From the NCBI RefSeq assembly GCF_921293095.1, contig NC_060258.1, positions 1,116,001 to 1,180,000 of the forward strand: a stretch of 64,000 nt of DNA, read 5' to 3'. The position numbers and the translations under genes are program-made. Under the pieces are notes generated by a model, which worked only from the letters and a program-made list of their open reading frames with translations, was not told the DNA's origin and ran no database searches. Origin of the DNA: Ischnura elegans. Its lineage: Eukaryota > Arthropoda > Insecta > Odonata > Coenagrionidae. Shown here piece after piece: positions 32,600-43,734 of the stretch (positions are counted from its first letter, which is position 1; each line of letters begins with the position of its first letter).

Positions 32600-33702
32600 T
32601 AAATTAACCAATATTGTGATGAATCAAAATTATTTTTCATTAGAAGGCAAATATTATAAACAAGAATTCGGAACTTCCATGGGTAACTCCCTTTCTTGCT
32701 AATGTTTTCATGACTCATTTTGAAAACATTTTTAAAGTAAATTCAGTTATTTCCCATCCATTTATTTAAGATACGTAGATTCCATTTTTGCCATCTTCGA
32801 TACCAATAAGTATGACTTACATCAATTTGGTTATGATTTAAATAGCTTATTCCCCACCATTAAATTTACTCATGAGATTGAAAACAACAATCAACTTCCT
32901 TTTCTTGACTTACTACTCACCAGAAAAGATGACAGACTTACTTTTGATATATACCATAAACCTACCCACACTGACAATTATATTCATCGGGACTCTTGTT
33001 CACACTAGCACTAAATATTCATCTTTTAATGCCCTCGTCCACAGACTCATAAATATTCCACTTGGGAGAAATAACTATTTAAAAGAACTAAACAACATAA
33101 AACGCATTGCAAAATTAAATGGATTTAAAGAATCCTTGATAAACAATTTAGTTAAAAAACAGAAATTCAAAAAACTCCTAAATAATTCCACTACATTGGC
33201 AAGTGGCCAAACACCACGCTACATAAAACTTCCTTTCCACTCACAACTAACAAAAGGCCTAGAGAAAATTTTTAAAACGGTAAACACAAAAATCGCATTT
33301 AGTAACAACAACAACAAACTGAAACATTTACTGGGGAATACCAAGGACAAAATTGACACACATAAAAAATCTGGAATTTATCAAATTTCTTGTTCTTCTT
33401 GTGAAAGCCTCTACATTGGTCAGACACGTAGAAATATTACGACCAGATTCAAAGAACACATGGCCCACTTCAGATACAACAGGCCAGAAAAATCTGGCAT
33501 GGCTCAACATTTAATTGATACTGGACATGTAACATCAGAAAACCATCTTAAATTACTAAAACAAACACCCAACCACTTACTAGATGCCTATGAAAGTCTA
33601 TTTATATACAAAAACAAGAATAAAATCGTTAACAGCGACCCTGGACCTATCCCTCAAAGCTCCCTTTTTTCCATCTCCAAACATGACATTTTCAACAGTT
33701 AA
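32600..33702 (+). pseudogene. Penelope-like RT/GIY-YIG pseudogene
   Basis: The RT remnant reads MNQNYFSLEGKYYKQEFGTS, then MGNSLS, at 32620-32696. A small deletion and frame change follow, then LANVFMTHFENIF. At 32770-32800 the catalytic box reads YVDSIFAIF instead of YVDD, so an active-site Asp is replaced. Another frameshift near 33000 leads to a clean 230-codon stretch (KYSSFNALVHRLINIPLG...) ending at 33702. In the 276-codon frame from 32872, GIY is at 168-170 and YIG at 181-183, with an ISCSSC pair between them and RFKEH after. The nuclease domain looks intact although the RT is dead. The first 40-odd residues of that frame are out of phase. Confidence 0.78.
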
Positions 33703-34085
33703 AATTTAAAACTTTTTCCAAAAATTTTTCATATTTAAATATTTGCCAATTCTCAACGACCGTTAAAAAATTTCCCTCAAGCTCCTCACTCCCCCCCTTC
33801 CCTTTGTGTCCCCTCCCTTCTCCCTAACCTCTCCTTCACTTTAACCCCTCCCCCTCCTCCTTTACACCAATACGCCACTAGCCAATCACTTCACTCTCCT
33901 CCCCTGTTCCCCTCGGACCCTTTTTTGCCATCTTCCGTTTAACACCCAATGCTATTTTCATCCTCCCCCCTAGCCCCTCCATCTTCAACCCTCCCCCCTT
34001 CTTATTCTTAGTTATATTTTTTGGTTGTCCTCCCGTCCCCTTCACTTTCAGCCTCGTGTTGTAAGTGACTTTGGTTCTTCCTTCA

Positions 34086-34130
34086 GCACGCTGAAGAGGG
34101 CTACTTTGTAGCCGAAATACGTATACGTGT
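34086..34130 (+). ncRNA. Predicted hammerhead ribozyme (Penelope-associated)
   Basis: All hammerhead parts are present. Stem I is GCACG (34086-34090) with CGTGT (34126-34130), including one G-U pair. The core is CTGAAGA (34091-34097). Stem II is GGCTAC/GTAGCC closed by TTT, with one extra G. GAAA lies at 34114-34117. Stem III is a minimal ATA/TAT with loop CG. The cleavage position is A34125. Very short stem III helices are known for hammerheads of Penelope-like elements, and the site lies 3' of such an ORF. The cleavage base is A rather than the usual C, which may lower activity. Confidence 0.65.
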
Positions 34131-35509
34131 GTTTTCCTCGTCCCCTTGCCAAACCCCCCCCCCGACGACGCTCTTTTGGAGCAAACCTTTTTTCTCTCGG
34201 AACATTGAAGCCATCTACAGGTGAGTGATTGCTTATTGAGTGAAAGTGTTTCCACGGATCACTGGCTGTCTTTAACAGGCCCATCCTGTGAAATTCCCGG
34301 TTTTCTGTGGAGCTAGAATCCTTAGCGGAAGTCCCTACAGCCCCCACAAAGGATCTTGTTGTGTATATTTGAGTGAGTGATTGTGTGAGTGTGTGTGTTT
34401 TTTTTTGGGCTTTCCGGTTGAGAGGCTGGTGTTTGGTCCCTGCGGGGAATTTCTCCCCCTTCCCGCACACCAACGCAGCAAAATTTTTTTCGACTTGCAA
34501 GGTGGACGAGCAGGGAGAATTATACAGCCAATTGAGAAATTCCTTTTCTTCTTTAGGAATAATTATATTTCTTATGAAGAGAACTGGTAACATGTTTAAC
34601 CATTATATTCACTGAAATCCTTGAAAACCAAGCAGCAATCCTGAGGATTATGAGACATTTACTGTTTGCTTATAAATAAGCAAATGCACATTTCCAGTCA
34701 GCTGAATACTATACAAAGGATATGTGAATGTTGAAAATATATACGTGCATGAATGATTGCAATGATCTTCTCTAACGTCAGTGAATGTTTGAAAAAGACC
34801 AGCAAGAATATAAACGGACTAAGGTCACAAACATGTATGAAAATGAATTTAAGAACCTAATTACTTAATTACGACATATCATAAATGCTTTCCAACTAGT
34901 AAAAACGGAAAAAAATCCCATCTTAACTATTGTATGTCAAATATGACAAGATTGTAAATTGATATTCTACATCACATTTAAATTGTATAGCATATCTTTG
35001 AAATTAATAATCTTTGACGAATATAGTGTTTTGCCTACTACACAACGTTATGCCTACATCTTTATAATTGCAAACTACAGCGAAATGTCTCACAAGTGAA
35101 TGAGGCCAAACAAGGTCAGAGCAATGAACCAAAACAAACTAGTGTTTATCAAAGGGCTACACAAACATGAGTGCATCCGGCAAAATATGATTATAAATCT
35201 GGAAAGAGCTGTATATGTTCCAAATAGATTTATGTGCACAATGGCTTTAAGATAAATTGTAACATTACATTGGTATGCTAAAATGGTCCATTCCTTCCAT
35301 TTACTAACAGCGCAAATGCGATGCAATATGATATATTATCAAAAATACAAATATCCCAACGGCATGACTAGGAAAAGACTGACTAAATTATGTGTCCAGA
35401 AGATTAAAACAACAAGCATCTCAAAATGTGATTACCTACCACATGAAAAAGTGCCATGTAGCAAACATTAAATCAACATAAATGTCTGAGTATAATCATA
35501 AAATAGGTG

Positions 35510-35657
35510 TTACGATTGCACTAAATACACGAGTAATTTAGTTAACCAAATAAAAACTGAGAGGCTTAAAGTAAATAAATGAATATGAAGAAAATTTTCC
35601 TCTTCAGGACTGGCTCCATCACAATCTCCAAAGTATATCAGGCCTAATTCATCTCTG
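35510..35657 (-). CDS. Possible terminal exon (weak)
   Basis: On the minus strand a pyrimidine-rich tract ending TATTTTCTGTTTCAG sits before 35657, a good splice acceptor. The frame after it reads DELGLIYFGDCDGASPEEEN and on to a stop near 35510. However, the phase does not join directly to the donor of the ankyrin exon (which ends on a complete codon), so an intermediate exon would be required. No domain is recognised. Confidence 0.2.
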
Positions 35658-36431
35658 AAACAGAAAATATAAATTAATTGATTGAAAAGTAGTGCAATCA
35701 AGAAAAAAATGCAATGTCAAAATTAGGTCAATATTCATAGTGAGATAAAATATGACCTCCATTTACAAGAATGCAATGGCAGTATCCATAAGCAAAAATT
35801 ATTAAACATCCTCGAAAAAACCCATGTTCTACAAGAATCATTAATTATTTTATAAGTGAAAAATATTGGAACTTTCACTTTTGTTTGGAATTCACATAAA
35901 AATCACTATATTCATATATCATAGATTTGAATTTAGGGACTCTTCAATTTCCTTATATTATTTTATCTTTAACTTCGATATTTATCCATTAGATTAGAGT
36001 TTGTTAGTTTTGAAGCCACTTTCTTAAACTTATGACATATAAGATCTTAAAAACATGTTACCTTTTAACAAGAAATCTTCATCTTGGAATATTGAGAAGT
36101 AGAATGTTTGCCTAAAATGAATTGCATTTAAATATTCTAATACTACAAAACCCGACACTCATTAAATCAAATTACTCATAGAACACATGAGAGGATGAAC
36201 TCCAATGTACCAGAAATTTCATTTCACCTCTACATGCCAACCAATGAGTTGCCCACTTTTGGGAAATCATGGAAAATTAAGTTACGAACTAATCTTTCAA
36301 TGATTCAAAACTTAGTTTACATTTACATTTATGAATTACTGATTTATTGGCTAAAACAGCTTCAAATAATGATTTCAATGTTTTAATGAAGACCATGATG
36401 TAAAGAAGAAACTGTAATAAATAGACATAGG

Positions 36432-36437
36432 ACTAAC
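36432..36437 (-). promoter_or_regulatory. 5' splice site of the ankyrin gene
   Basis: Minus-strand GCAAAG|GTTAGTCC closely fits the donor consensus (AAG|GTRAGT) and cuts between codons (phase 0). Ending the exon here removes a 21-residue hydrophobic tail that would otherwise close the frame. Confidence 0.6.
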
Positions 36438-37760
36438 CTTTGCACTGGCTAGAAGTTTTACAATCACATTGTTAGAATAGAGAGAGAGGAGGAGAGGGGC
36501 ATCATCCTGCAAATAAGCTCTTCCTCTTAAGGATCCATCATCAGCGATAATTTCAGGGACAGCTGCCGCAAGCCAACATAACTTTGCATTCAGTGTCTTC
36601 CCATTCAATGCATAAACGATCCACCATTCTAATCCCTCTCCCCTCTTCCTCCTCTCCTCCAACTCCTCTATAGCCCTCATCCACTCACGCTCTCGTTCTA
36701 CATCTCCCTTGCTATATGGCCTCCCCTCATTATCAAAAACTAATTTTAGGGATAATTGTGAGAGGGCCCAAGCTAACCTAGAACATACAAATTCCTCCCT
36801 ATCACCAGAACAATCCTTTGCACCCAAATACACAGTCTCACTCTCAAAATCACAAAATGATATCCAATCACTCCCATTCCACTGAGTCCCATCCAAATCC
36901 ACTAACTTCTCCTTCATCCTTCCAATGTCAACAGATTCCAGATCCACCATCACCTTCATCCGATCATCCCCACACAAATATTTATTAATACACGCAGTGA
37001 ATTCATCCTCATCATACAGTCTCTCATACAATCTACGCATTTCATCAACTCCACTTCCATACACTATCCTAGTCTTTCGCATCATGGCGTGCACACACTC
37101 CTGCCTTGCTACGACCGGATCGGATGTAGGTTGACTTAAAGATGCCTCCCCACCAAGCGCAATCTTGACTGCTGTCAAATCCTCCGCTGTTGACGTAACG
37201 GATTCTTCTAGACAACGCAACAGTGCATCGCGTCGACACACTTGATCCTTGAGTTCCTCCAACGATGAGCTCCACTGATTTACAAGAGATTTCATCTCTC
37301 GCCTCAATGAGTCCACGGAGGACTTGAGAGGTGCAATATCACATTCTGGGCTAGCCACGAGTGTCACATGGTCAGTGCTCCTACTCGAAGATGCTTCGAG
37401 ACGACGCATAATAACTTGGTCTCTCCTGTGAGCCAATGTCACCAAATTCAGCACTTTTGAGCGTTCTACATCCTCAGGGAACTGCCGCACCATCTCCTCA
37501 GCCAAAGACAATGCATTCTGTTGACTGTCATCTGTAATGTCTGTGTCTGCTCCTCTCGCCAGTAACTCCTGCACCCAATCAGCCTTCCCAAGTCCCACAC
37601 CAACATGCAAGAGTGTTCTTTGCCGTGGATAACGAACATCGACATCTTCCAACATGTTCAACAGCTCTTTATGCTGAAGCAATGGACCAGTGAACAATCC
37701 ATTTAAAAGCCTCTCCTCAACAAATTGCTCAGTGCCACTAGCAGAAATGTTCCTTGCCAT
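36438..37760 (-). CDS. Ankyrin-repeat protein, first coding exon
   Basis: This is the best candidate host gene. The exon runs from ATG at 37760 through 441 codons to an AAAG|GTTAGT splice donor (last exon base 36438). The frame reads on into the intron to 36375. Residues 45-76 form an ankyrin repeat (RTLLHVGVGLGKADWVQELL, then ARGADT), with part of a second to about 105. Residues 145-190 are charged and heptad-like, probably coiled coil. Residues 215-441 form a globular, Trp-rich segment with YLGAK (311-315) and LVFDNEGRPY (340-349). No signal peptide or membrane segment is obvious, so a cytosolic or nuclear protein is likely. I do not know its function. The intact length and codon pattern argue for a real gene, though a domesticated or repeat origin cannot be excluded. 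Confidence 0.6.
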
Positions 37761-37989
37761 TATTTCGAAAGAATGAAATAATTATTTAAGAGTATGTTGG
37801 ATTCAAAATACAGGGAGTGGCCAATGGGAACGAGGCGTGGTGGCGTTGGTCAGCGAGGAGTAACACACGATCTCAGAGTTGCTACGAAAGGATGAAACGT
37901 TGACTGCAAAGAAACAGAATGAATATCGAATTATTACCATGAAATTTATCAATAACAGTGTGCAAACAAAACAACTAAAGCACAATCTT
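37761..37989. other. Upstream flank of the ankyrin gene
   Basis: About 230 bp between the gene's ATG and a Penelope-type 3' end on the other strand. I see no TATA box that I would commit to. The translation context AAATAATGGC has A at -3, acceptable for initiation. Confidence 0.35.
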
Positions 37990-38028
37990 GTATAAGATGA
38001 TGACTCTGTGAGCCGAAACGGGTCATAC
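37990..38028 (+). ncRNA. Hammerhead-like fold at a Penelope 3' end
   Basis: Stem I is GTAT (37990-37993) with ATAC (38025-38028). A ten-base AAGATGATGA stands in for the core. Stem II is CTC/GAG. GAAA is at 38015-38018. Stem III is AC/GT with loop GG. The cleavage base is C38024. Core positions are altered relative to CTGATGA. The same architecture and altered core recur at 54136-54176. In both places the next 40 bases contain TTGTGGAA-x-AGT-x-CTG, a shared 3'-terminal box. Confidence 0.5.
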
Positions 38029-38090
38029 GCATTGAATTATTGTGGAAAAGTGCTGCCCTCTTGTATTCAAACAAAAAAATTTTCCTGAGT
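38029..38090 (+). repeat. Penelope-like 3'-terminal fragment
   Basis: ATTGTGGAAAAGTGCTG and the following TTGTATTCAAAC resemble 54189-54221 (GTTGTGGAATAGTACTG then TTTTTATTTAAC). No Penelope ORF lies upstream, so only the 3' end was inserted here, close to the start of the ankyrin gene and on the opposite strand. Confidence 0.45.
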
Positions 38091-38429
38091 AACAACTTAA
38101 TAGCGGATGCCGGCATGGATGGAAATGCATTAAAAAATTATAAATATTTGCATTGTTACTTTCTGAACGGCAAGTAAAGTGTAATTTCTCTTTTGTCTAA
38201 TCAAGCAAAGTCCAGGTTTTCCTCACTTCCTTATCTCCTCTAAGAAATGCAAATTATCTTGGTTCTCTATTGCCTTCCCCATACACACCATCGCTTATAT
38301 TATGTAACATTACTTAACCATGGGACTACCGAATCGACTGCGTAACCTTGAAATACATTGAAAACGGACAATAGCCCCTTTTAAAAGATTCCATCTGACA
38401 TGCATAATTGGTGATCCTCTCATCTCCAT

Positions 38430-38720
38430 CCATCCATCATTCACACTTTACGCTGAAGTGAAGACGTTACTAGGATGGAAGCATTTACGAAAGGGCGATG
38501 AGATTCAGGACAAAGCCAAAATTGATGGAAGTCATTAGCAGAAACATCCTGTGAAGAAGGTGAAATAGCAAATTGTGTCCGCAGGCACGACCAATTCCTC
38601 AATCACCGAGGCAATTATGTCTAAAGAACACCACAAGTGTGCTCAATATTTAGCAAAGGAATAATTTCTAATTAAACACTTCGTCTTCTGTTCATAACAC
38701 ATCGGAAGTTGAAGAAAAAG
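38430..38720 (+). pseudogene. Mariner-like transposase tail, second copy
   Basis: The plus strand reads EVKTLLGWKHLRKGDEIQDK, then, in another frame, LDQFLNHRGNYV, matching the C-terminal boxes LKxxLGGKRFxxGDE and RxGDYVE. It aligns with the minus-strand mariner at 11810-12235, including the 3' flank with CTTCGTCTTCTGTTCAT and ATCGGAAGTTGAA. Stops break the frame and everything upstream of the C-terminal quarter is missing. Confidence 0.6.
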
Positions 38721-41299
38721 AGCACTAATACATTATTGAATTTTATGAGCTGAGATATTTCCACCTTTCACAGAACTTGATCTTACGAAATTGTTATTTT
38801 TCATAAACTTATATCCTGTTATTGAGAAGCAGAACACTGTCAAAATCCATTTCTTAGCAAAGGATTTCCTAAATATTCCAAGGCAGGGCACACCGGGTAA
38901 GGAGATAAAAGATAAGATCTTTAGCCCCAGCCGAGAGCCCCAATCATCCCACACCACCCCTGCTTGTCTTCCTTACGAACTCCTCCCGTCCTCATATTAT
39001 CTCCCCCTGACTCTTCAGTAATAAAAGAATACATCCTATTCAGATTTTAGAGGCGGCCTCATATTGTATTTATTATACTGGAGCAAAAATTTACTATCTT
39101 TCACTCATTAAACGTTGAATATTTTTACTTGAAAATTAGAAAAAGCAATTCTGTTTCCTATTAAAGAATAAAATTTCCTTAGTTGCCCCCTGATTCTTAA
39201 AAAAAGACAAAATTTATAATATGGTTATCATTGCGTTTGTTTTGGTTTGATTTTCAATCATAAAATATCATTAATATTAAAGAGAATATTTTGGTACAAT
39301 AATTTTCATATGTTGATCATAATACTAATTATAGGAAGACACTGGCATTCACAGATAGGATATTAAGGCTCCCGGATACCTAGTCCAAAAACTGCGCTGT
39401 AGACGTTTGGGCAGATTCGTCTGAGGCCTCTGTTATTCTATGCACATAACATTTGAATGCTTATTAACGAAGAAGAAACATGGATATTTAAAAAGATCGT
39501 CGTAATTTTTCATTTCTCGTTTTTCATACTGCAATATTGACCACGGAAAAACACTAAATTCGGCAAAATTGGCTGCCTGCTACGGCGTGTAAGATGACGG
39601 AACCCAAAATGTTTTACGGTCTTTTTAAACGATAATCCTTTATCTTCATATTAATCCATACCATTTTAATGTAGTCCTCATAGTAGCGGCACTAAGTCAA
39701 TCCATGCGAACCTTTGCACACTATTTTTCGTTCTCCACGGCTGCGACATTCTCCCGTTTACATCGCTTCAGCCTCTGAGCGAGTCTCAGCGCGCTGGAGG
39801 AGGGGCATAGGAAGGAGAGAGCGCTAGCATAGGGTCTGTTGCCGTCAGTACGCCGGCAGCCGCCGAGTAGTCCTCATCCTGTGGAGGATGTACGCTTTGT
39901 GAGGGGCGTTTAGCGTGTGATGTGTACTCCATTCTTCTGAGCCGATTTTGATTCTGGGTCAGTAACACGCTCAGAAATAGGAACTGATTCACGGTAGACG
40001 AACAGAACGTTGCGTACTTTTTTAACATTACATGACTTCATGGCCAGATTACTTCCTCATCATGATGATCTTTTTCCATGAATATTTCGTTCCCGTGTTA
40101 TAAAAAGGTGATGTTTTTCAATGCAAGCAAGAAGCATTTGCGCATGCACAGTATATGCGTGGTAATGAATTTTGTATATATAGTATCGGAAACGCCGGTA
40201 ACGGAAAAAAAATCCTACGTATTATCCTGCTTGGTTTATATAAACTTCAGTATTAAATTGTATCGAGTTATTACTGTCAATGTGGTAAAGTAGTATTTTA
40301 GTTTTATCGGTGTATTCTCTCTTGCTAAAAGGTTATCAGTGATATACAGTTCAATATCAAACTCCGACCATGTTTTATGGAGAAGGTTAGCTCGGGAAAT
40401 TACCGTGCCTATAGTTCTGCGAAAATCATAGTAATTCTTGAAAGTTCATTGCGCGTCATCGATTACGCTTCGTGGACCAGCGTGCGGATTTACATCTTCG
40501 TTATAGAAACGTATATAGTTTCTCTAAGTGATTTTAATTTTGTTGTGAGGTATATCAAGAACCCATGGACAAAGTGTACTACGCATGATGTTTTTCAATA
40601 TGTTTGTTAAAAAATTTAATGCGAATTCTAATAAACTTGCGTGTTCCAATCCGAAGCAAAACATCTAGGAATCCGGCTTTTTTAAAAACTCACTTCTACA
40701 CTTCGTGCCCGACAATAGCATTTTCATTAAACTTACGTCCTTTTTTGTCTATGCAAAATATTGACGACGAAAACAATAACAAAGTTATAGTTCAAAAGAT
40801 ATTAACATCATTATTCATCGTTCCACGGACTTTTTTCCTTTTCCCTTTGTAAATACAAGACGAAATTCGCTGTTACATAATTTAGAGGGAAGTTTCTTTG
40901 CACCATATTTACTTAAAGTCATGGTTATGTGGATGCCTTATTTTAAATGGAACCAGTGTTGTTTCTTAGGAGACTTCAAAATTACTGATTGATTTCAGGA
41001 CTCAGCTTGTGTCTCTAATTTATTTTTTTTATTATAACATCACATCATTAACTCGTACATCTGTCAAGGATTCACGGCTGCATACTTTTGATAAAGCCAA
41101 CAGGATGCTCGCGTTCACGCAATATCCGCAACATCTCATACTGCATCATCGTCATTTTAATTTCGACTAAAAAAGGCTACCCTGACCGGAGTATATAATG
41201 CCTCATATTGCTGATCAAATATTCATGGTAATTAATCGACATGATTTAGATGCTTTTTACATTACTACTTTTAACGCAGTATTATTGTGTAAATTAGTT
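38721..41299. other. No recognisable gene
   Basis: AT-rich with a GC-richer patch at 39740-39920. Frames of 70-80 codons (38733-38957 and 39786-40028 minus; 40377-40610 plus) carry no motif. No inverted ends or direct repeats stood out. Confidence 0.4.
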
Positions 41300-42110
41300 A
41301 TTTGAGCGTACCACATAATTTCCGCAAACATTATCCGGTTACGCTACTTTACGTGACAGGAAATTGTGTGCGGGGGAGGGAGAGTGGAAGAAGAAGGGAT
41401 AGTGAAGTGTATGAAAGGCAAAGGGTGAGGAGAGGTGCCCCCTCCCTTTCACCCCCCCCCCCCCCATCCTCCATCCACCATCAATCCACCCCCAACTTCG
41501 TTCCGTCCTTTTTCACTTCTCGTCCCTCCTTAGCCCCTTGGTTTTCACTCTCATTACGCACCCCCTCCCTGTCGCCTCACACTATCTCTTGCTCGACAAC
41601 TCATATTTCCATTTCCTCCGTCTTTGCTTTTCTATCACCTGTTCTGAAACAATCCGTTTGCCCTTTCCATATAATCCCTCAATGGAGTTCCGAAAACCCT
41701 CTCTCTCCCGCCCCTTCCATTGTCCTTCCTCGCGGTATTCCCCAGTTCGCACTTCCTTCCCAGGGACATGCGACCGAAATGAAATGGTGGGAAAGGCACG
41801 AGTGTGGGGAGGGAGAAGGAAAGGGTCTCATTGTACTTAGGGCGAAGGAGTGAACAGAAGATAATACAAATAAAGAGAATTGGGAAGTCCAGCCGTTGGA
41901 AGGTAAAGAGGTTATTGTAGCAGTCCGTCTCGTGATGTCCAGCGAGGCGTTGACTCCTGCACAGAGTTATGCACCGCAGGTGGCGGGTGGAAGGGCAAGA
42001 GTTGTTCCGAGAACCTGGCGTCCTGCTCACAGTGGTAGGAACGGCTTGTCTGGCTGGACCAATGGTTTTAGGCTCCTATACTGCTCGCAGAACCGCCATA
42101 TTTGTTGAAA
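41300..42110. other. GC-rich island with C homopolymer
   Basis: The segment is markedly richer in GC than its flanks and holds a run of more than ten C near 41450-41465. Open frames on both strands (183 codons plus, 131 codons minus) are made of proline/serine-rich or mirrored low-complexity residues. I do not call them genes. It could be a promoter or CpG-type island, or part of an unclassified element. Confidence 0.4.
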
Positions 42111-43734
42111 ATGTCTTAATTATGTATAACTTTACTTAGTTGAATGATTTAAAATCATTTTTTGTGGCCTAAGGTGAAAAGAGGGTAAGGGAGAAGTATC
42201 CCTGATTTTCATTACATTGAATGTTAATTATTAGGCGAAATAATAATCCTTTCGAGCAGATGAATGCCTAAAAAGGCAGATATTTTATCATCTTCCATTT
42301 GCGTTAGTTTGTTATAATTTTTTCCATCCTTGAACAAGAGTTCACGGCAATGGGTATTATAGTCCCTTTCCACAAAAATATTTGTGGGAGAGGGCTTCCA
42401 TATTTTATTTATTTAAATATGTCGAACTTCCACCATTTAACGCATTGATACGTTGAACTTAACTGTCAGGAAGAAATGACGTAAAGACATTCTAATGACA
42501 TAAAATTTGCTATAGCTAACCCGAGTTAGTCCCCCATTGAACCATCTTAGTTAGTGAAGTCATAATATGCATTTATTGAAGGCAGTAGAAGATTCATAAC
42601 TTCGGGTGGGTAAGGCATTCTTCACATTTGTTAATGTTCCCTTGATGATAATACGGGGTCAGCATACAATAATAGTATGTTCAAGAGATCTTCATCGACC
42701 GTAGCAGTTGAAAATTTCCTGGCGTTACTCTGTAACGCCGGCATAATATCCTAAAATAATGCCCGCCTAAAATAATATCACCTGCATGAACTGAGGATGG
42801 CATGTAATACCATCCACGCACATTCTTGCCATCCTTAGAGCATATTTATATAACCCTTCCACGTTGATTGCGCGTTTTGATGCCACTGTTTTCAAAACAA
42901 CGCCTAATCTTTTTGTAAGTTCCTTATTGACTTCAGTGACTTTAGATGCCATTAAAAAAATTCCAAAAAATTATCTAGTTGGCGAAAGATTTCCTCGCTG
43001 AATTGTCATCTCTATTGGAGCCAGTTCCTCGATTCGGATTATTCATGATCAACCCAATTTCCACTCGAAATCTGTCCTGGATACTCTTTTTTCTTTCTGA
43101 AAGGATAGTTTTATTTTCGCCTGTCTTAATTTGCTATTTCCTTACGTCAATTATCTATGATACATGAGGCATATACGCAAAGCTCCTTATCCAAGTTTTG
43201 CAGAGGTGATAGACCATACTCGAAAATATCTGCGTTAACGGGTCGTAATAGTATTTGTATGAAATCGTTCATTTGGCAAGGAATTGTTATGCAAACATTT
43301 CAAGTCTACGAATATTTACCTCTCAGAGGACTTTAAACTATCTTAAAGTTATACAGCTTTACACGAAGGGATAACTAACTGCCACGGTGTTAGCGTGTGA
43401 CAGTGATAATGCATCACGAAATTCCCGTTGACAATAAAATATAGTTCGCGGTAGGTCAAGACACTCTTATTACGCGGATAGTTTTTGTGTCCACTTCTTC
43501 AAAATCGCATTATGATATTGATTACGACTAAGTGGATTCATCAAATTTAGGTGAAAAAGCAATAGTAACAATGTGGGTAAATTGAAACAAAGTACCGGAT
43601 TCATATTGTAGGGTATTTCTCAGAGGTTAACCAACATGTACCTTGCATTAAGTAGCTGATGTCGAAGTCAAGGTAGTCACAGTGTTTGTCTAACAAATTT
43701 TCTGAATTTATGATATCTTTTACTGGTATATTTC
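42111..43734. other. No recognisable gene
   Basis: AT-rich spacer with frames of about 60 codons only. Nothing is recognised. Confidence 0.4.

Larger units (their letters stand above)
32575..34190 (+). mobile_element. Second Penelope-like element, degenerate, 5' truncated
   Basis: It begins inside the reverse transcriptase and runs through the GIY-YIG nuclease, a C-rich 3' UTR (33780-34070) and a hammerhead-type fold (34086-34130). Layout and motif order match the dimer at 6634-10356, but the sequence is a different, AT-rich family member. Upstream RT sequence is missing, as is usual for 5'-truncated retroelements. No flanking duplication was identified. Confidence 0.75.
34191..36437. other. 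Mostly no gene; GT-rich tract and AT-rich spacer
   Basis: 34365-34410 is rich in GAGTGAGTG/TGTGTG repeats. The overlapping 80-181-codon frames across 33878-34615 reflect the C-rich and G-rich composition and are not convincing genes. 34620-36437 is AT-rich. It would be intron and downstream sequence of the ankyrin gene if that gene continues leftward. Confidence 0.4.

Noticed and set aside
33878..34615. Several 70-181-codon frames on both strands
   Set aside because: They span the C-rich 3' UTR and a GT-rich tract, consist of low-complexity residues, overlap one another, and conflict with the hammerhead and Penelope 3' end.
41302..42030. 183-codon plus and 131-codon minus frames
   Set aside because: They mirror each other over a GC-rich, C-homopolymer region with Ser/Pro-rich translation. 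No domain or splice signal supports either.
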